NCBI GenBank assembly: GCA_017304945.1
Contig: JAFKLG010000064.1
Coordinates: 27,624 to 91,623, forward strand
Source of the DNA: Rhodospirillales bacterium
Lineage (GTDB): Bacteria > Pseudomonadota > Alphaproteobacteria > Acetobacterales > Acetobacteraceae
Reading direction: 5' to 3'
Length of the DNA stretch: 64,000 nt
Position 1 is the first letter of the stretch. Each line of letters begins with the position of its first letter. The position numbers and the translations under genes are program-made. Shown one piece after another: positions 55,867 through 64,000 of this stretch. The notes below the pieces were generated by a model. It searched no databases and had not been told where the DNA came from. It saw nothing but the letters and a program-made list of their open reading frames with translations.

Positions 55867-57209
55867 CCGATCCCGACGCAAAGCCCACCCCGTCGAAATC
55901 CCCCAAGCGGGGCACCGCCGCACCGGCGCCACCCTCCGAAGTGGCGGGGATGCCCCCCGCCCCGGCAACGGGACCGTCCCCGGCCCAAGTGGCGGAAACG
56001 CCCTCGGCCGCGCCGGACGTGGCCGCGCCCGATGTGGCCGCGGCCGATGCGGTGACGCCCGGGGCCGAGGCGGGGACGCCGCCGGTCCATCTCGGGCCCG
56101 ACTCCCGGCCCGATCCGGTGCCGGCCGCCGGGAACGCCGCCGATGCGCCGGCAGCGTCGGACCCCGCTCCGGGGACGGCAACGTCCGCCGCCGAGACGGT
56201 GGATCCGCCCGCCTGGGCGCCGCGCGCCGACAGCTACCAGTCACCCAGCTCCCCCCCGCCGGCCGCCGCGCGCAGCCGTCGCGACCCGGTGCCCTGGCTC
56301 TATGCGGTTGGGTTCCTCGTGCTGGCCGGCGGCCTGCTCTATCTGTGGCAGAACCCGCAAGCTGGCCAATCCACCAGCGGCAGCGACGACCAGATCGCCG
56401 CCATCGGCCAGCAGCTGCAAAACCTGGAAGGCCGCGTCGCGCGCCTCGAGCAGCGACCGCCCGGCGCCGCCGCCGATCTCGGCCCGCTGACGGCGCGGAT
56501 CGACGCGCTGGAAAAGCGCACTCCAGGGGATGGCGGGGCGCTCGCCGCCCGCGTCACCGCGCTCGAGCAGAAGCCCGGGGGCGATCCGCAGATCGGCGCG
56601 CGCCTCGATGCGCTGTCCGGCCGGCTCGAGGCGATGGCCGGGCGGGAGCAGAGCACCGACGCCGATCTCAGCCGCCGGCTGGACGCCGAATCGGCCAAGG
56701 TCGCGGCGCTCGAGGCCAGCGCCGGCAAGATCGCCGGCCTCGCCGACCGCGCGGCGCAGCTCGCACGCCTCCAGGCAGCCCAGGCGGCGCTCGCCGCCGG
56801 GCGTCCGCTGGGCGAGCTGCCGAATGCCCCCGCCGCGCTCGCCCGCTGGGCCGACACGGCACCGCCGACCGAAGGCGCGCTGCGGCTCGCCTACCCGGCG
56901 GCGGAACGCACCGCCCTCGCCGCGAGCCAGCCGGACACCGACGGCAAGCCCTTCCTCGACCGAGTGCTCGCCCGCGCGCAGGACCTGGTGACGATCCGCC
57001 AGGGCGACCACGTGATCGTGGGCGACCCCGCGGCCGGCATCCTGGCCCGCGCCCGCACCGCCCTCGACGCCGGCGACCTGCCGGCTGCGGTCGCCGCCAT
57101 CGACCAGCTGCACGGGGCGGCGCGTGACGCCATGGCCGACTGGCTGGGGCAGGCAAAGGCGCTGCTCGCCGCCCGCGCGGCGCTCGCCGACCTGGCGGCC
57201 AAAGCCTGA
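55863..57209 (+). CDS. Mic60/mitofilin-like inner-membrane protein
   Basis: This 448-aa protein has a Pro/Ala-rich cytoplasmic N-terminus (1-140), one TM (about 144-162) and a periplasmic coiled coil (about 172-275). A C-terminal mitofilin-like domain (about 300-448) is typical. Alphaproteobacterial Mic60 homologues sit in the heme operon and shape intracytoplasmic membranes. The gene order fits that. It overlaps hemD and HemY by a few bases. Confidence 0.85.
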   Translation: MTDPDAKPTPSKSPKRGTAAPAPPSEVAGMPPAPATGPSPAQVAETPSAAPDVAAPDVAAADAVTPGAEAGTPPVHLGPDSRPDPVPAAGNAADAPAASDPAPGTATSAAETVDPPAWAPRADSYQSPSSPPPAAARSRRDPVPWLYAVGFLVLAGGLLYLWQNPQAGQSTSGSDDQIAAIGQQLQNLEGRVARLEQRPPGAAADLGPLTARIDALEKRTPGDGGALAARVTALEQKPGGDPQIGARLDALSGRLEAMAGREQSTDADLSRRLDAESAKVAALEASAGKIAGLADRAAQLARLQAAQAALAAGRPLGELPNAPAALARWADTAPPTEGALRLAYPAAERTALAASQPDTDGKPFLDRVLARAQDLVTIRQGDHVIVGDPAAGILARARTALDAGDLPAAVAAIDQLHGAARDAMADWLGQAKALLAARAALADLAAKA

Positions 57210-58492
57210 TGCGCCGCATCATCCTCGTCCTGCTGGCCGGCGCGATCGTGCTGGCCGCCGCCTGGGGCCTGGCCTCGCTGCCCGGCCGCCTGACCCTCGA
57301 ACTCGGCCGCACCACGGTCGAGACCAGCACCCCGATCGCGGCGCTCGCCCTGCTGGTCGCGCTCGTGGTGGTGCTGCTCGTGCTGTGGCTGCTGCGCGCC
57401 GTGCTGCGCACCCCGCGCACCATCGGCACCATGCGCGCCGCGCGCCGCCGCCGCCTCGGGGAGGTCGCGGTCACCCGCACCCTGATCGCACTCGCCGCCG
57501 GGGAGCAGGGCGGCGCCCGCCGGGAAGCCGCCCGCGCCCGCCGCCTGCTGGGCGATACGCCGCAGACTCTGCTGCTGGCCGCCGAGGCCGGCCGCAACGC
57601 CGGGCGGGAGGACGAGGCGGAGACCGCGTTCCGCCGCCTCGCCAGCCGCCAGGACGCGGCCTTCCTCGGCTATCGCGGCCTGCTGCGCCAGGCGATCGCG
57701 CGGGAGGACTGGGCCGAGGCCGCGGCGCTCGCGCGCCAAGCCGAAGCCGCCCATCCCGGGGCCGCCTGGCTTCGCGAGGAACGCTCCCGCCTCGCGATCC
57801 GCGCCGGCAACTGGGCCGAGGCGCTCTCCCTGGTCGACGCCCCGGCGCCCAAGGCCGCGCTCGGTATCGGCGCCGCCCTGGCCGAGACCGACCCGACCCG
57901 TGCGCTGCGCCTCGCCAAGGAGGCGTGGCAGCGCGACAAGGCGCTCGCCCCCGCGGCACTCACCTACGCCGCGCGGCTGCGGCTCGCCGGCAAGGAGAAG
58001 CGCGCCCAGGCGGTGCTGCGCGAAACCTGGCAGTTGCGCCCGCATCCCGACCTGGCGGCGGCGTTCCTCGCCCCGGTCACCGACAAGCTGGCTCGCGCCA
58101 AGGCGGTGCAGGACCTGACCCGCGACAACCCGACGCATCCCGAGAGCCGGCTGCTGGCCGCGCGGGTCGCGCTGGATGCCGGCCTGACCGGGGAGGCCCG
58201 CCACCACGCCGAGGCGGCGCGGGCCGCCGGCATGAACGGCCGCCGGCTCTGGCTGCTGCTCGCCGAGATCGAGGAAGAAGAGCGCGGCGACACCGAGGAA
58301 GGCCGCCGCGCCCAGCGCGACGCGCTGCGCCAGGCCGCGAGCGCCGATCCGGACGAGGGCTGGCGCTGCACCGCCTGCCACACGCCGCACGCCGAGTGGC
58401 ATCCCGCCTGCCCGACCTGTGGCACGCCGGGCTCGCTCGCCTGGGCGGCCGCCACGCCCGCCGTCGGCACCGCGCTGCCCGCCGTCGCCTGA
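57209..58492 (+). CDS. hemY: HemY-like TPR membrane protein with C-terminal zinc ribbon
   Basis: This 427-aa protein has two N-terminal membrane helices (about 3-21 and 44-66). TPR-type repeats with alternating Ala/Arg/Glu-rich helices run to about 365. The C-terminus adds WRCTACHTPHAEWHPACPTC followed by GTPGSLAW, two Cys-x-x-Cys pairs of a rubredoxin-like knuckle. HemY is placed in tetrapyrrole synthesis by operon position. The name should not be confused with protoporphyrinogen oxidase. It overlaps Mic60 by 1 bp. Confidence 0.88.
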   Translation: MRRIILVLLAGAIVLAAAWGLASLPGRLTLELGRTTVETSTPIAALALLVALVVVLLVLWLLRAVLRTPRTIGTMRAARRRRLGEVAVTRTLIALAAGEQGGARREAARARRLLGDTPQTLLLAAEAGRNAGREDEAETAFRRLASRQDAAFLGYRGLLRQAIAREDWAEAAALARQAEAAHPGAAWLREERSRLAIRAGNWAEALSLVDAPAPKAALGIGAALAETDPTRALRLAKEAWQRDKALAPAALTYAARLRLAGKEKRAQAVLRETWQLRPHPDLAAAFLAPVTDKLARAKAVQDLTRDNPTHPESRLLAARVALDAGLTGEARHHAEAARAAGMNGRRLWLLLAEIEEEERGDTEEGRRAQRDALRQAASADPDEGWRCTACHTPHAEWHPACPTCGTPGSLAWAAATPAVGTALPAVA

Positions 58493-58518
58493 CCGGCGGC
58501 GGACTGCGGAACCGCGGC

Positions 58519-59220
58519 ATGACGCCGATCCTGGAGGTCGCCCACCTGCAGGCCGGCTACGGGCAGAGCCGGGTGCTGTTCGACGTGTCGCTCGCGATCG
58601 GCCCCGGTGAGGTCGTCGCCCTGCTGGGCCGCAACGGCATGGGCAAGACCACCAGCGTCGCCACGATCATGGGGCTGCTGCCCGCCACCTCCGGCACGAT
58701 CCGGCATGCGGGGGCCAGCGTGGCCGGACTGCCCCCGCACGCGATCGCGCAGCGCGGCATCGGCCTGGTGCCGGAAGGCCGGCAGATCTTCCCCCGGCTC
58801 AGCGTGGAGGAGAACCTGGTCGCCACCGCCCGCGGCGCCACGCCCCGCTGGACCCTGCCGCGGATCTGGGCGCTGTTCCCCCGATTGGAGGAGCGACGGC
58901 GCAGCCCCGGCACCCAGCTCTCGGGGGGCGAGCAGCAGATGCTGGCGATCGGCCGCGCACTGATGACCAACCCGACCCTGCTGATCCTGGACGAGGCGAC
59001 CGAAGGGCTCGCACCGCTGATCCGCGCCGAGATCTGGGCGACGCTCGCCGCGCTGAAGCGGGAAGGCCTGGCGATCCTGCTGATCGACAAGCACCTCCAG
59101 GCCGTGCTGCGGCTTGCCGACCAGGCGGTGGTGATCGAGAAGGGCCGCACCGTCTGGTCCGGCACCAGCCAGGCGCTGGCCGATGCCCCCGAGGTGCAGG
59201 AGCGCTGGCTGCATGTCTGA
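58519..59220 (+). CDS. Branched-chain amino acid ABC transporter ATP-binding protein (LivF-like)
   Basis: This 233-aa ABC ATPase has Walker A GRNGMGKTT, LSGGEQQMLAIGRAL as signature and LLILDEATEGLAPLI as Walker B. GLVPEGRQIFPRLSVEENL is the LivF-specific block. No LivG, permease or binding protein is nearby, so the partners are elsewhere or missing. It starts 26 bp after HemY and overlaps the hydrolase gene by 8 bp. Confidence 0.93.
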   Translation: MTPILEVAHLQAGYGQSRVLFDVSLAIGPGEVVALLGRNGMGKTTSVATIMGLLPATSGTIRHAGASVAGLPPHAIAQRGIGLVPEGRQIFPRLSVEENLVATARGATPRWTLPRIWALFPRLEERRRSPGTQLSGGEQQMLAIGRALMTNPTLLILDEATEGLAPLIRAEIWATLAALKREGLAILLIDKHLQAVLRLADQAVVIEKGRTVWSGTSQALADAPEVQERWLHV

Positions 59221-60019
59221 CGCGGAGGCGACCGCCCAATACCTCACCGGCCAGATGCACCCGCATCACGGCCCGTTGCTGGAGGCGTTCCAGCGCGAGA
59301 GCGACGCCGCCGTCGCGGCGCATCATCCCGCGCTCGACCTGCGCTACGGCCCGCATCCGCGTCAGGCGTTCGACCTCTTCGTGGGCACGGGACTCGCGCG
59401 CGGCACACTCGCCTGGTTCCATCCCGGTTACTGGCAGGCGCGCGACAAGGCACAGTTCCGCTTCCTGGCGCCCGGCTTCCTGGCGCGGGGGATCGACGTC
59501 GCGCTGGTGAACTACCCGCTCTGCCCCGACGTCACGCTGGTCGAACTGGTCGCGGCGACCCGGGCCGCGGTCCCGGCCGTACTGGCGGAGGCGGCGCGGC
59601 GGGGCCGGGGCGGCACCGCGCTGGTCGCCGCCGGGCACTCGGCCGGCGGCCACATCGCCGCGGAACTCGCGCTGTCCGACTGGGGCGGCGCGGCGCCGAT
59701 CGCCGCGGTGGCGGCCTGGAGCGGGGTGTACGACCTGGCGCCGCTTCTCGGCACGCCGCTGAACGCCAAGCTGCGCCTGGACACCGACACCGCCCGCGCC
59801 CTCTCGCCGATCCGCGGCGTCCGCCCGGGGATGCCGCCGGCCCTGTTCGCGGTGGGCGGCGCGGAGACCGCTGCCTTCCGCGACCAGTCCGCGGCGATGG
59901 CGGCGGCATGGCGCGCGGCCGGCAACACGGCCGACCTGCTGGTCGTGCCCGGCGCCGACCACTTCACCCTGCTGCGCAGCGATGAGCTGCTCGGCGCCAC
60001 CGCGCGGCTGTTCGGCTGA
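59213..60019 (+). CDS. Alpha/beta-hydrolase (kynurenine formamidase-like)
   Basis: This 268-aa protein from ATG 59213 has the nucleophile elbow AGHSAGGHIAAELAL (GHSAGG), LAWFHPGYWQ in the oxyanion area, and a C-terminal VPGADHFTLL with the catalytic His. Arylformamidases and related esterases look like this. It overlaps the LivF-like gene by 8 bp, suggesting a shared transcript for uptake and use of an unknown compound. Confidence 0.85.
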   Translation: MSDAEATAQYLTGQMHPHHGPLLEAFQRESDAAVAAHHPALDLRYGPHPRQAFDLFVGTGLARGTLAWFHPGYWQARDKAQFRFLAPGFLARGIDVALVNYPLCPDVTLVELVAATRAAVPAVLAEAARRGRGGTALVAAGHSAGGHIAAELALSDWGGAAPIAAVAAWSGVYDLAPLLGTPLNAKLRLDTDTARALSPIRGVRPGMPPALFAVGGAETAAFRDQSAAMAAAWRAAGNTADLLVVPGADHFTLLRSDELLGATARLFG

Positions 60020-60043
60020 TCGCCGCGTCCGCCCGGCCGCGCC

Positions 60044-61036
60044 TCAGGCCGGCGGGACGAGCCGCGCGGCGGCGTCGCACACCGCCTGCTTGAGCACGGG
60101 CAGGCCGGGGGAGGGCGGCAGTTCGGGACGCTGGTGATACCAGCCGATCTGCGCCAGGTTCCGCACCAGCAGGAATGTCGGCAGCCATGCGAGGTCGGCG
60201 TCCGACAAGGCGCGTTCGGAACGGTAGCCGGCGATGCAGGCGTCGCGGAACGCCGCGAAATCCGGGTGGCGCTCATAAGCCACCAGCGCGACCGCGAGGT
60301 CGTACAAATGCCAGCCGAACCCGGCATCGTCGAAATCGATCACCGCGGCCGACCCGGCGCCGATCACCACGTTCTTCGGATGCAGGTCGGCATGGATCAG
60401 GCTGTAGCGCTGCGGCGCCTTGCCATACCGGACCAGCGCGGCGCGTAGCCGGTCGCGCGTGGCCAGCATCAGGCTGCGTTCTTCGGGCGAGAAGATCGCG
60501 TGGTCCCAGAACGGGCCCCAGAACGGGGCCGGACCCATCAGCCCGTCCTCGTCCAGCGCATGCCGCTTGAACCCGGCGGGCGGCGTCCAGCCCGTCGCCT
60601 GGTCGTGCATGCGCGCCATCACCGCGCCCAGCTTGGCGAAGTGGCCCGCGGCGACGGCCGGATCGGTCTCCCGCGCGACGATGTCGGCGAGCATCTCGCC
60701 CTCGACCCAGCGGGCGAGCCCGGCCCAGCGCTGCTCCCCGGTCGCCGCCACCGCCACCTGCGCGAACGCGGCCCCGTCCGTGGTGGGGAGCGGTTCCGGT
60801 GCCGCGATGCCGGCCTGCACCAGGGCGCGGGTCCATTCGTGTTCGGACCGCAATTCGGCGATGTCGTGATACCAGGGCCGGTGCAGCCGCAGCACCAGCG
60901 CCGACCCGTCCCGCGCATCGGTGACGCGGAAGGTCACGTTCTCGCTGTGATGCACGAAGCGCAGCGTCGCCGGCGCGACGCCAAACGCCGCCAGCGCCGC
61001 CTCCGCCGCGGCGCCGAAGGTTGCCGCCGGATCCAT
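60044..61036 (-). CDS. APH-family small-molecule kinase
   Basis: From ATG 61036 the product is 330 aa. The phosphotransferase motif is complete: HADLHPKN (215-222) and DFDD (234-237). It is of the homoserine-kinase II/aminoglycoside-kinase type. It follows a class III PLP enzyme by 2 bp. Hydroxylysine kinase and ethanolamine kinase with matching phospho-lyases are known pairs, so an amino-alcohol substrate is likely. Confidence 0.88.
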   Translation of the reverse strand: MDPAATFGAAAEAALAAFGVAPATLRFVHHSENVTFRVTDARDGSALVLRLHRPWYHDIAELRSEHEWTRALVQAGIAAPEPLPTTDGAAFAQVAVAATGEQRWAGLARWVEGEMLADIVARETDPAVAAGHFAKLGAVMARMHDQATGWTPPAGFKRHALDEDGLMGPAPFWGPFWDHAIFSPEERSLMLATRDRLRAALVRYGKAPQRYSLIHADLHPKNVVIGAGSAAVIDFDDAGFGWHLYDLAVALVAYERHPDFAAFRDACIAGYRSERALSDADLAWLPTFLLVRNLAQIGWYHQRPELPPSPGLPVLKQAVCDAAARLVPPA

Positions 61037-61038
61037 GG

Positions 61039-62322
61039 TCAGGCCGCGAGCTCCGCGATCGTCTCGTCCCAGGCGCCGAGGAACGCCGCCGCGTCGTCGT
61101 GCGAGAACACCAGCGGCGGGCGCAGCTTCACCACGTTGCTGAAAATCCCCGCATTGCTGCTGAGGAACCCCTTGTCCTTCAGCCGGTTGATCACCGCCTT
61201 CGCGAGGTCGACGTCGGGGGAGCCATCCTCCGGCTTCACCATCTCCACGCCGATGAACAGCCCATGTCCCCGCACGTCGCCGATCGCGGCGCTCGCGCCC
61301 TTGCGCTGCGCCAGCGCGGCCTTCAGCGACGCGCCCACCGAGGCCACGTTGCCGCGCAGGTCCCGCTGTTCGATCTCGTCCAGCACCGCCATGCCGACCG
61401 CGGCCTGCAGCGGCGAGGAGGCGAAGGTGTTGAAATAGCGTGTCGCCGCGCGGAAGGTCTCGACCAGGGATCGGCTCGCGGCGGTGGCGGCGAGCGGCAG
61501 GCCGGCGCCCATCGGCTTGCCGGTGACCACGATGTCGGGGGTGAAGCCCATCACCTCGTAGCCCCACCACTTGCCGGTGCGCGCGTAGCCGGCCTGCACC
61601 TCGTCGGCGATCACCAGCCCGCCGGCGTCGTGCACCATCTGCACCGCCCGCGGCATGAACCCCGCCGGCACGTTGGGCAGCCCCTCATTGGCGAAGATCG
61701 AGCAGACGATCAGCGCCGCGATGTCCTCCCCGTCGGTCCGGAAGCGCTCGATCGCGTCGGCGAGCCGCGCCAGATAGGCATCGCACAGCGCCGCCTCGCT
61801 CAGCCCGGGTGCGATCGGCCGGTACGTCTCGGGGAACGGAAAGGCGTGGACCGTCGCGCTCTCCCGCGCCTGGCGGCCGATGCGGGTGAGCGAGCCGACC
61901 AGCTCGCTGTTGCCGTGATAAGTGCCGTCGGTGCAGACGATGCCGCGCCGGCCGGTCGCGAACCGCGCCATGCGCAGCGCGACCTCGTTCGCCTCGGTGC
62001 CGCTGCAGCTCAGGATCACGGACTCGATCTGCGGCCCGTGCAGCGCGGCGAGCCGTTCGGCGAATTCCACCACCGCCTCGTGCAGGTAGCGGCTGTGCAC
62101 GTTCAGGGTCGCCTGCTGCCGCGCCATCGCCTCCACCACGCGTGGGTTGGCGTGCCCGACACAGGGGACGTTGTTGTACATGTCGACATAGCGGCGCCCG
62201 TCGACGTCCCAGAGATGCACGCCCTCGCCGCGCACGATATGCAGCGGGTGTTCGTAGAACAGCGGTGCGCCGGCACCCAGGGCGCGGTCGCGTCGCTGCA
62301 TCAGGCTCGCGGTGTCGGTCAT
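61039..62322 (-). CDS. Class III aminotransferase / phospho-lyase-like PLP enzyme
   Basis: From ATG 62322 behind GGAGAGAAC the product is 427 aa. PLP Lys269 is in VTGKPMGAG, Asp240 in IADEVQAGYARTG, and LSCSGTEANEVALRM binds phosphate. NVPCVGHANPRVVEAMARQQ is close to AGXT2-like proteins that act as phospho-lyases. The downstream kinase makes phospho-ethanolamine or phospho-hydroxylysine as substrate plausible. An ordinary omega-transaminase is the alternative. Confidence 0.92.
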   Translation of the reverse strand: MTDTASLMQRRDRALGAGAPLFYEHPLHIVRGEGVHLWDVDGRRYVDMYNNVPCVGHANPRVVEAMARQQATLNVHSRYLHEAVVEFAERLAALHGPQIESVILSCSGTEANEVALRMARFATGRRGIVCTDGTYHGNSELVGSLTRIGRQARESATVHAFPFPETYRPIAPGLSEAALCDAYLARLADAIERFRTDGEDIAALIVCSIFANEGLPNVPAGFMPRAVQMVHDAGGLVIADEVQAGYARTGKWWGYEVMGFTPDIVVTGKPMGAGLPLAATAASRSLVETFRAATRYFNTFASSPLQAAVGMAVLDEIEQRDLRGNVASVGASLKAALAQRKGASAAIGDVRGHGLFIGVEMVKPEDGSPDVDLAKAVINRLKDKGFLSSNAGIFSNVVKLRPPLVFSHDDAAAFLGAWDETIAELAA

Positions 62323-62541
62323 GTTCTCTCCGGTGCGCGTGCGGTAACCTTGCTTCCTGCCCGGAGTCCGCGCTGTCTCCACGGTTCACGCGATCACGAT
62401 TCCGGCCGGCAGGCGGCCCGTCAAGGGGCGGCGCGCACGTTCCATTTCCCCCAGAGGTGACAAGGCAGAGCCGTCACCGTGAGGCAGAGTGCACGAGTCG
62501 TCGCGGGCCGCCCTTCGGCCGCCCCCAACCGGAGAGGTGCC

Positions 62542-64000
62542 ATGCCGAACGTCGCAGACCTGATGGTGGACATCCTGGAAGAGGCCGGTATCGCCCGTCT
62601 CTATGGCGTCGTCGGCGACAGTCTGAACGGGCTCATCGAGGCCTTGCGGCGGCACGCCTCCGTCGAATGGGTGCATATGCGCCACGAGGAGGTCGCGGCC
62701 TTCGCCGCCGCCGGCGAGTCCCAGGTGACCGGCGAGCTCGCCGCCTGCGCAGGATCCTGTGGGCCGGGCAACCTGCATCTGATCAACGGGCTGTTCGACG
62801 CCCAGCGCTCGCGCACGCCGGTGCTGGCGATCGCCGCGCAGATCCCCTCGGCCGAGATCGGCGGCGGCTATTTTCAGGAGACGCATCCGCAGAACCTGTT
62901 CCGCGAGTGCAGCGTCTACTGCGAGCTGGTGAGCGACCCGCGCCAGATGCCGTTCGTGCTGGAGAACGCGATCCGCGCGGCGGTGGGGGAGCGCGGCGTC
63001 GCGGTGGTGGTGATCCCCGGCGACGTGTTCCTGCAGGACGCGCCGGAGCGCGCACCGTCGCCGCGCGCCGGGCTGCTGCCGCCCGCGCCCGTCGTCTGCC
63101 CGGCGGATCCCGAACTCGACGCGCTGGCCGCGCTGCTGAACGGGGCGGCGCGCGTCACCCTGTTCTGCGGCCGCGGCTGCGCCGGTGCGCACGCGCCGCT
63201 GATGCAGCTCGCCGAGGCGCTGAAGGCGCCGATCGTGCATGCGCTGGGCGGCAAGGAGCATGTCGAGTACGAGAACCCCTACGATGTCGGCATGACCGGG
63301 TTCATCGGCTTCTCCTCGGGCTGGGAGGCGATGCACACCTGCGACGTGCTGCTGATGCTGGGCACCGACTTTCCGTACAAGCAGTTCCTGCCCGCCCATG
63401 CCCGCATCGCCCAGGTCGATATCCGCCCCAGCCAGCTCGGCCGCCGCGCGAAGCTTGAGCTGGGGGTGGTGGGCGATGTCGGCCGCACCATCACCGCGCT
63501 GCTGCCCCGGCTCAACCCGCGTGCGGAGCGGCGCCATCTGGACGACGCGCTCGCCCGCTACGTGAAGGCGCGGCAGGGGCTGGACCACCTCGCGCGGAGT
63601 TCCGGCGGGTCGAAGGCGATCCACCCGCAATACCTGACCCGGCTGCTGAGCGAGGCGGCGGCGGAAGATGCGGTGTTCACCTTCGACGTGGGCACACCCA
63701 CGATCTGGGCCGCACGCTACCTGCAGATGAACGGCAAACGGCGGCTGGTGGGGTCGCTGACGCACGGCTCGATGGCCAACGCGATGCCGCAGGCGATCGG
63801 CATCCAGGCGGCGCAACCGGGACGGCAGGTGATCTCGCTGTCCGGTGATGGCGGGTTCAGCATGCTGATGGGCGACGTGATCACGCTGACCCAGCAGAAG
63901 CTGCCGGTGAAGGTGGTGGTCTACAACAACGGCATCCTGGGCTTCGTCGCGATGGAGATGAAGGCGGCGGGGTTCGTGGGCCTCGGCACCGACCTCGAGA
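62542..64000 (+). CDS. poxB: Pyruvate dehydrogenase (quinone)/pyruvate oxidase-type ThDP enzyme, 3' truncated by window
   Basis: ATG 62542 follows GGAGAGGTG. The 486 visible residues run past the window end; PoxB is normally about 570. The ThDP Glu lies in [36 protein letters not shown] and the FAD middle domain follow. The ThDP-Mg motif starts SGDGGFSML and ends VYNNGILG. E. coli PoxB oxidises pyruvate to acetate at the membrane through a C-terminal peptide not seen here. Acetolactate synthase-like enzymes are an alternative. Confidence 0.9.
   Translation, partial: MPNVADLMVDILEEAGIARLYGVVGDSLNGLIEALRRHASVEWVHMRHEEVAAFAAAGESQVTGELAACAGSCGPGNLHLINGLFDAQRSRTPVLAIAAQIPSAEIGGGYFQETHPQNLFRECSVYCELVSDPRQMPFVLENAIRAAVGERGVAVVVIPGDVFLQDAPERAPSPRAGLLPPAPVVCPADPELDALAALLNGAARVTLFCGRGCAGAHAPLMQLAEALKAPIVHALGGKEHVEYENPYDVGMTGFIGFSSGWEAMHTCDVLLMLGTDFPYKQFLPAHARIAQVDIRPSQLGRRAKLELGVVGDVGRTITALLPRLNPRAERRHLDDALARYVKARQGLDHLARSSGGSKAIHPQYLTRLLSEAAAEDAVFTFDVGTPTIWAARYLQMNGKRRLVGSLTHGSMANAMPQAIGIQAAQPGRQVISLSGDGGFSMLMGDVITLTQQKLPVKVVVYNNGILGFVAMEMKAAGFVGLGTDLE

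Overview
The window is very GC-rich chromosomal DNA (most genes use G or C at nearly every third position) with an alphaproteobacterial gene set: hisZ-purA, rluD next to rpoH, purCSQL, tsaD divergent from hemC, and hemC-hemD-Mic60-HemY. This mixture points to the Rhodospirillales/Acetobacteraceae side of the class. That placement is inferred from gene content, not from a search.

Layout. 1-6942 is housekeeping: the hisZ end, purA, a large protein-kinase-like gene with degenerate catalytic motifs plus a small membrane gene, rpoH with a clear sigma-70-type promoter, rluD and a small membrane protein. 6998-7073 is tRNA-Glu(CTC). Its last 17 bp are repeated exactly at 18364-18380, and the two copies bound an 11.3 kb integrated element. 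The element holds a tyrosine integrase, a primase-polymerase/RepA-type replication protein, a candidate origin rich in TGTCCG repeats, and a MerR-like regulator. The regulator starts a leftward, translationally coupled operon of HK97 capsid, protease, portal, S74-type fibre and a small phage protein. Next to the tRNA lies a two-gene cargo: a DUF6680-like protein and a three-helix membrane protein. I find no terminase, connector, tail-tube, tape-measure or lysis gene. The element therefore resembles a capsid-forming phage satellite, or a reduced prophage, and is the most interesting part of the window.

18663-28117 is an accessory-looking block: an SDR, an NmrA-like reductase divergent from a LysR regulator, and a 903-aa winged-helix/ATPase regulator divergent from a PaoABC-type periplasmic-style molybdenum aldehyde dehydrogenase. 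28301-32742 holds a GrdB-like protein, a family III CoA-transferase, an M20 amidohydrolase and a DsbA-like oxidoreductase. 33167-35275 is a K+-independent proton-pumping pyrophosphatase, followed by a CAT-anticodon tRNA (probably Ile2), an atypical SDR and an NRDE protein.

37621-42368 carries purine biosynthesis (purC, purS, purQ, purL, overlapping or close) followed by bolA and a CGFS glutaredoxin, which usually work together in Fe-S/iron homeostasis. 42942-47232 holds a glycosyltransferase, an AtzG-AtzE-AtzH type amidase module and a threonine aldolase. 47279-51039 holds a PepSY/response-regulator/histidine-kinase operon divergent from a His-rich exported protein and a cytochrome b561.

51074-60019 holds gpsA-rlmJ-tsaD leftward, and hemC-hemD-Mic60-HemY rightward followed by a lone LivF-type ATPase and an alpha/beta hydrolase. 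60044-64000 holds a small-molecule kinase paired with a class III PLP enzyme, then a pyruvate oxidase-type ThDP enzyme cut by the window end. Several long intergenic spaces carry a recurrent palindrome of about 28 bp, often as facing pairs, and short GC-rich tandem repeats.
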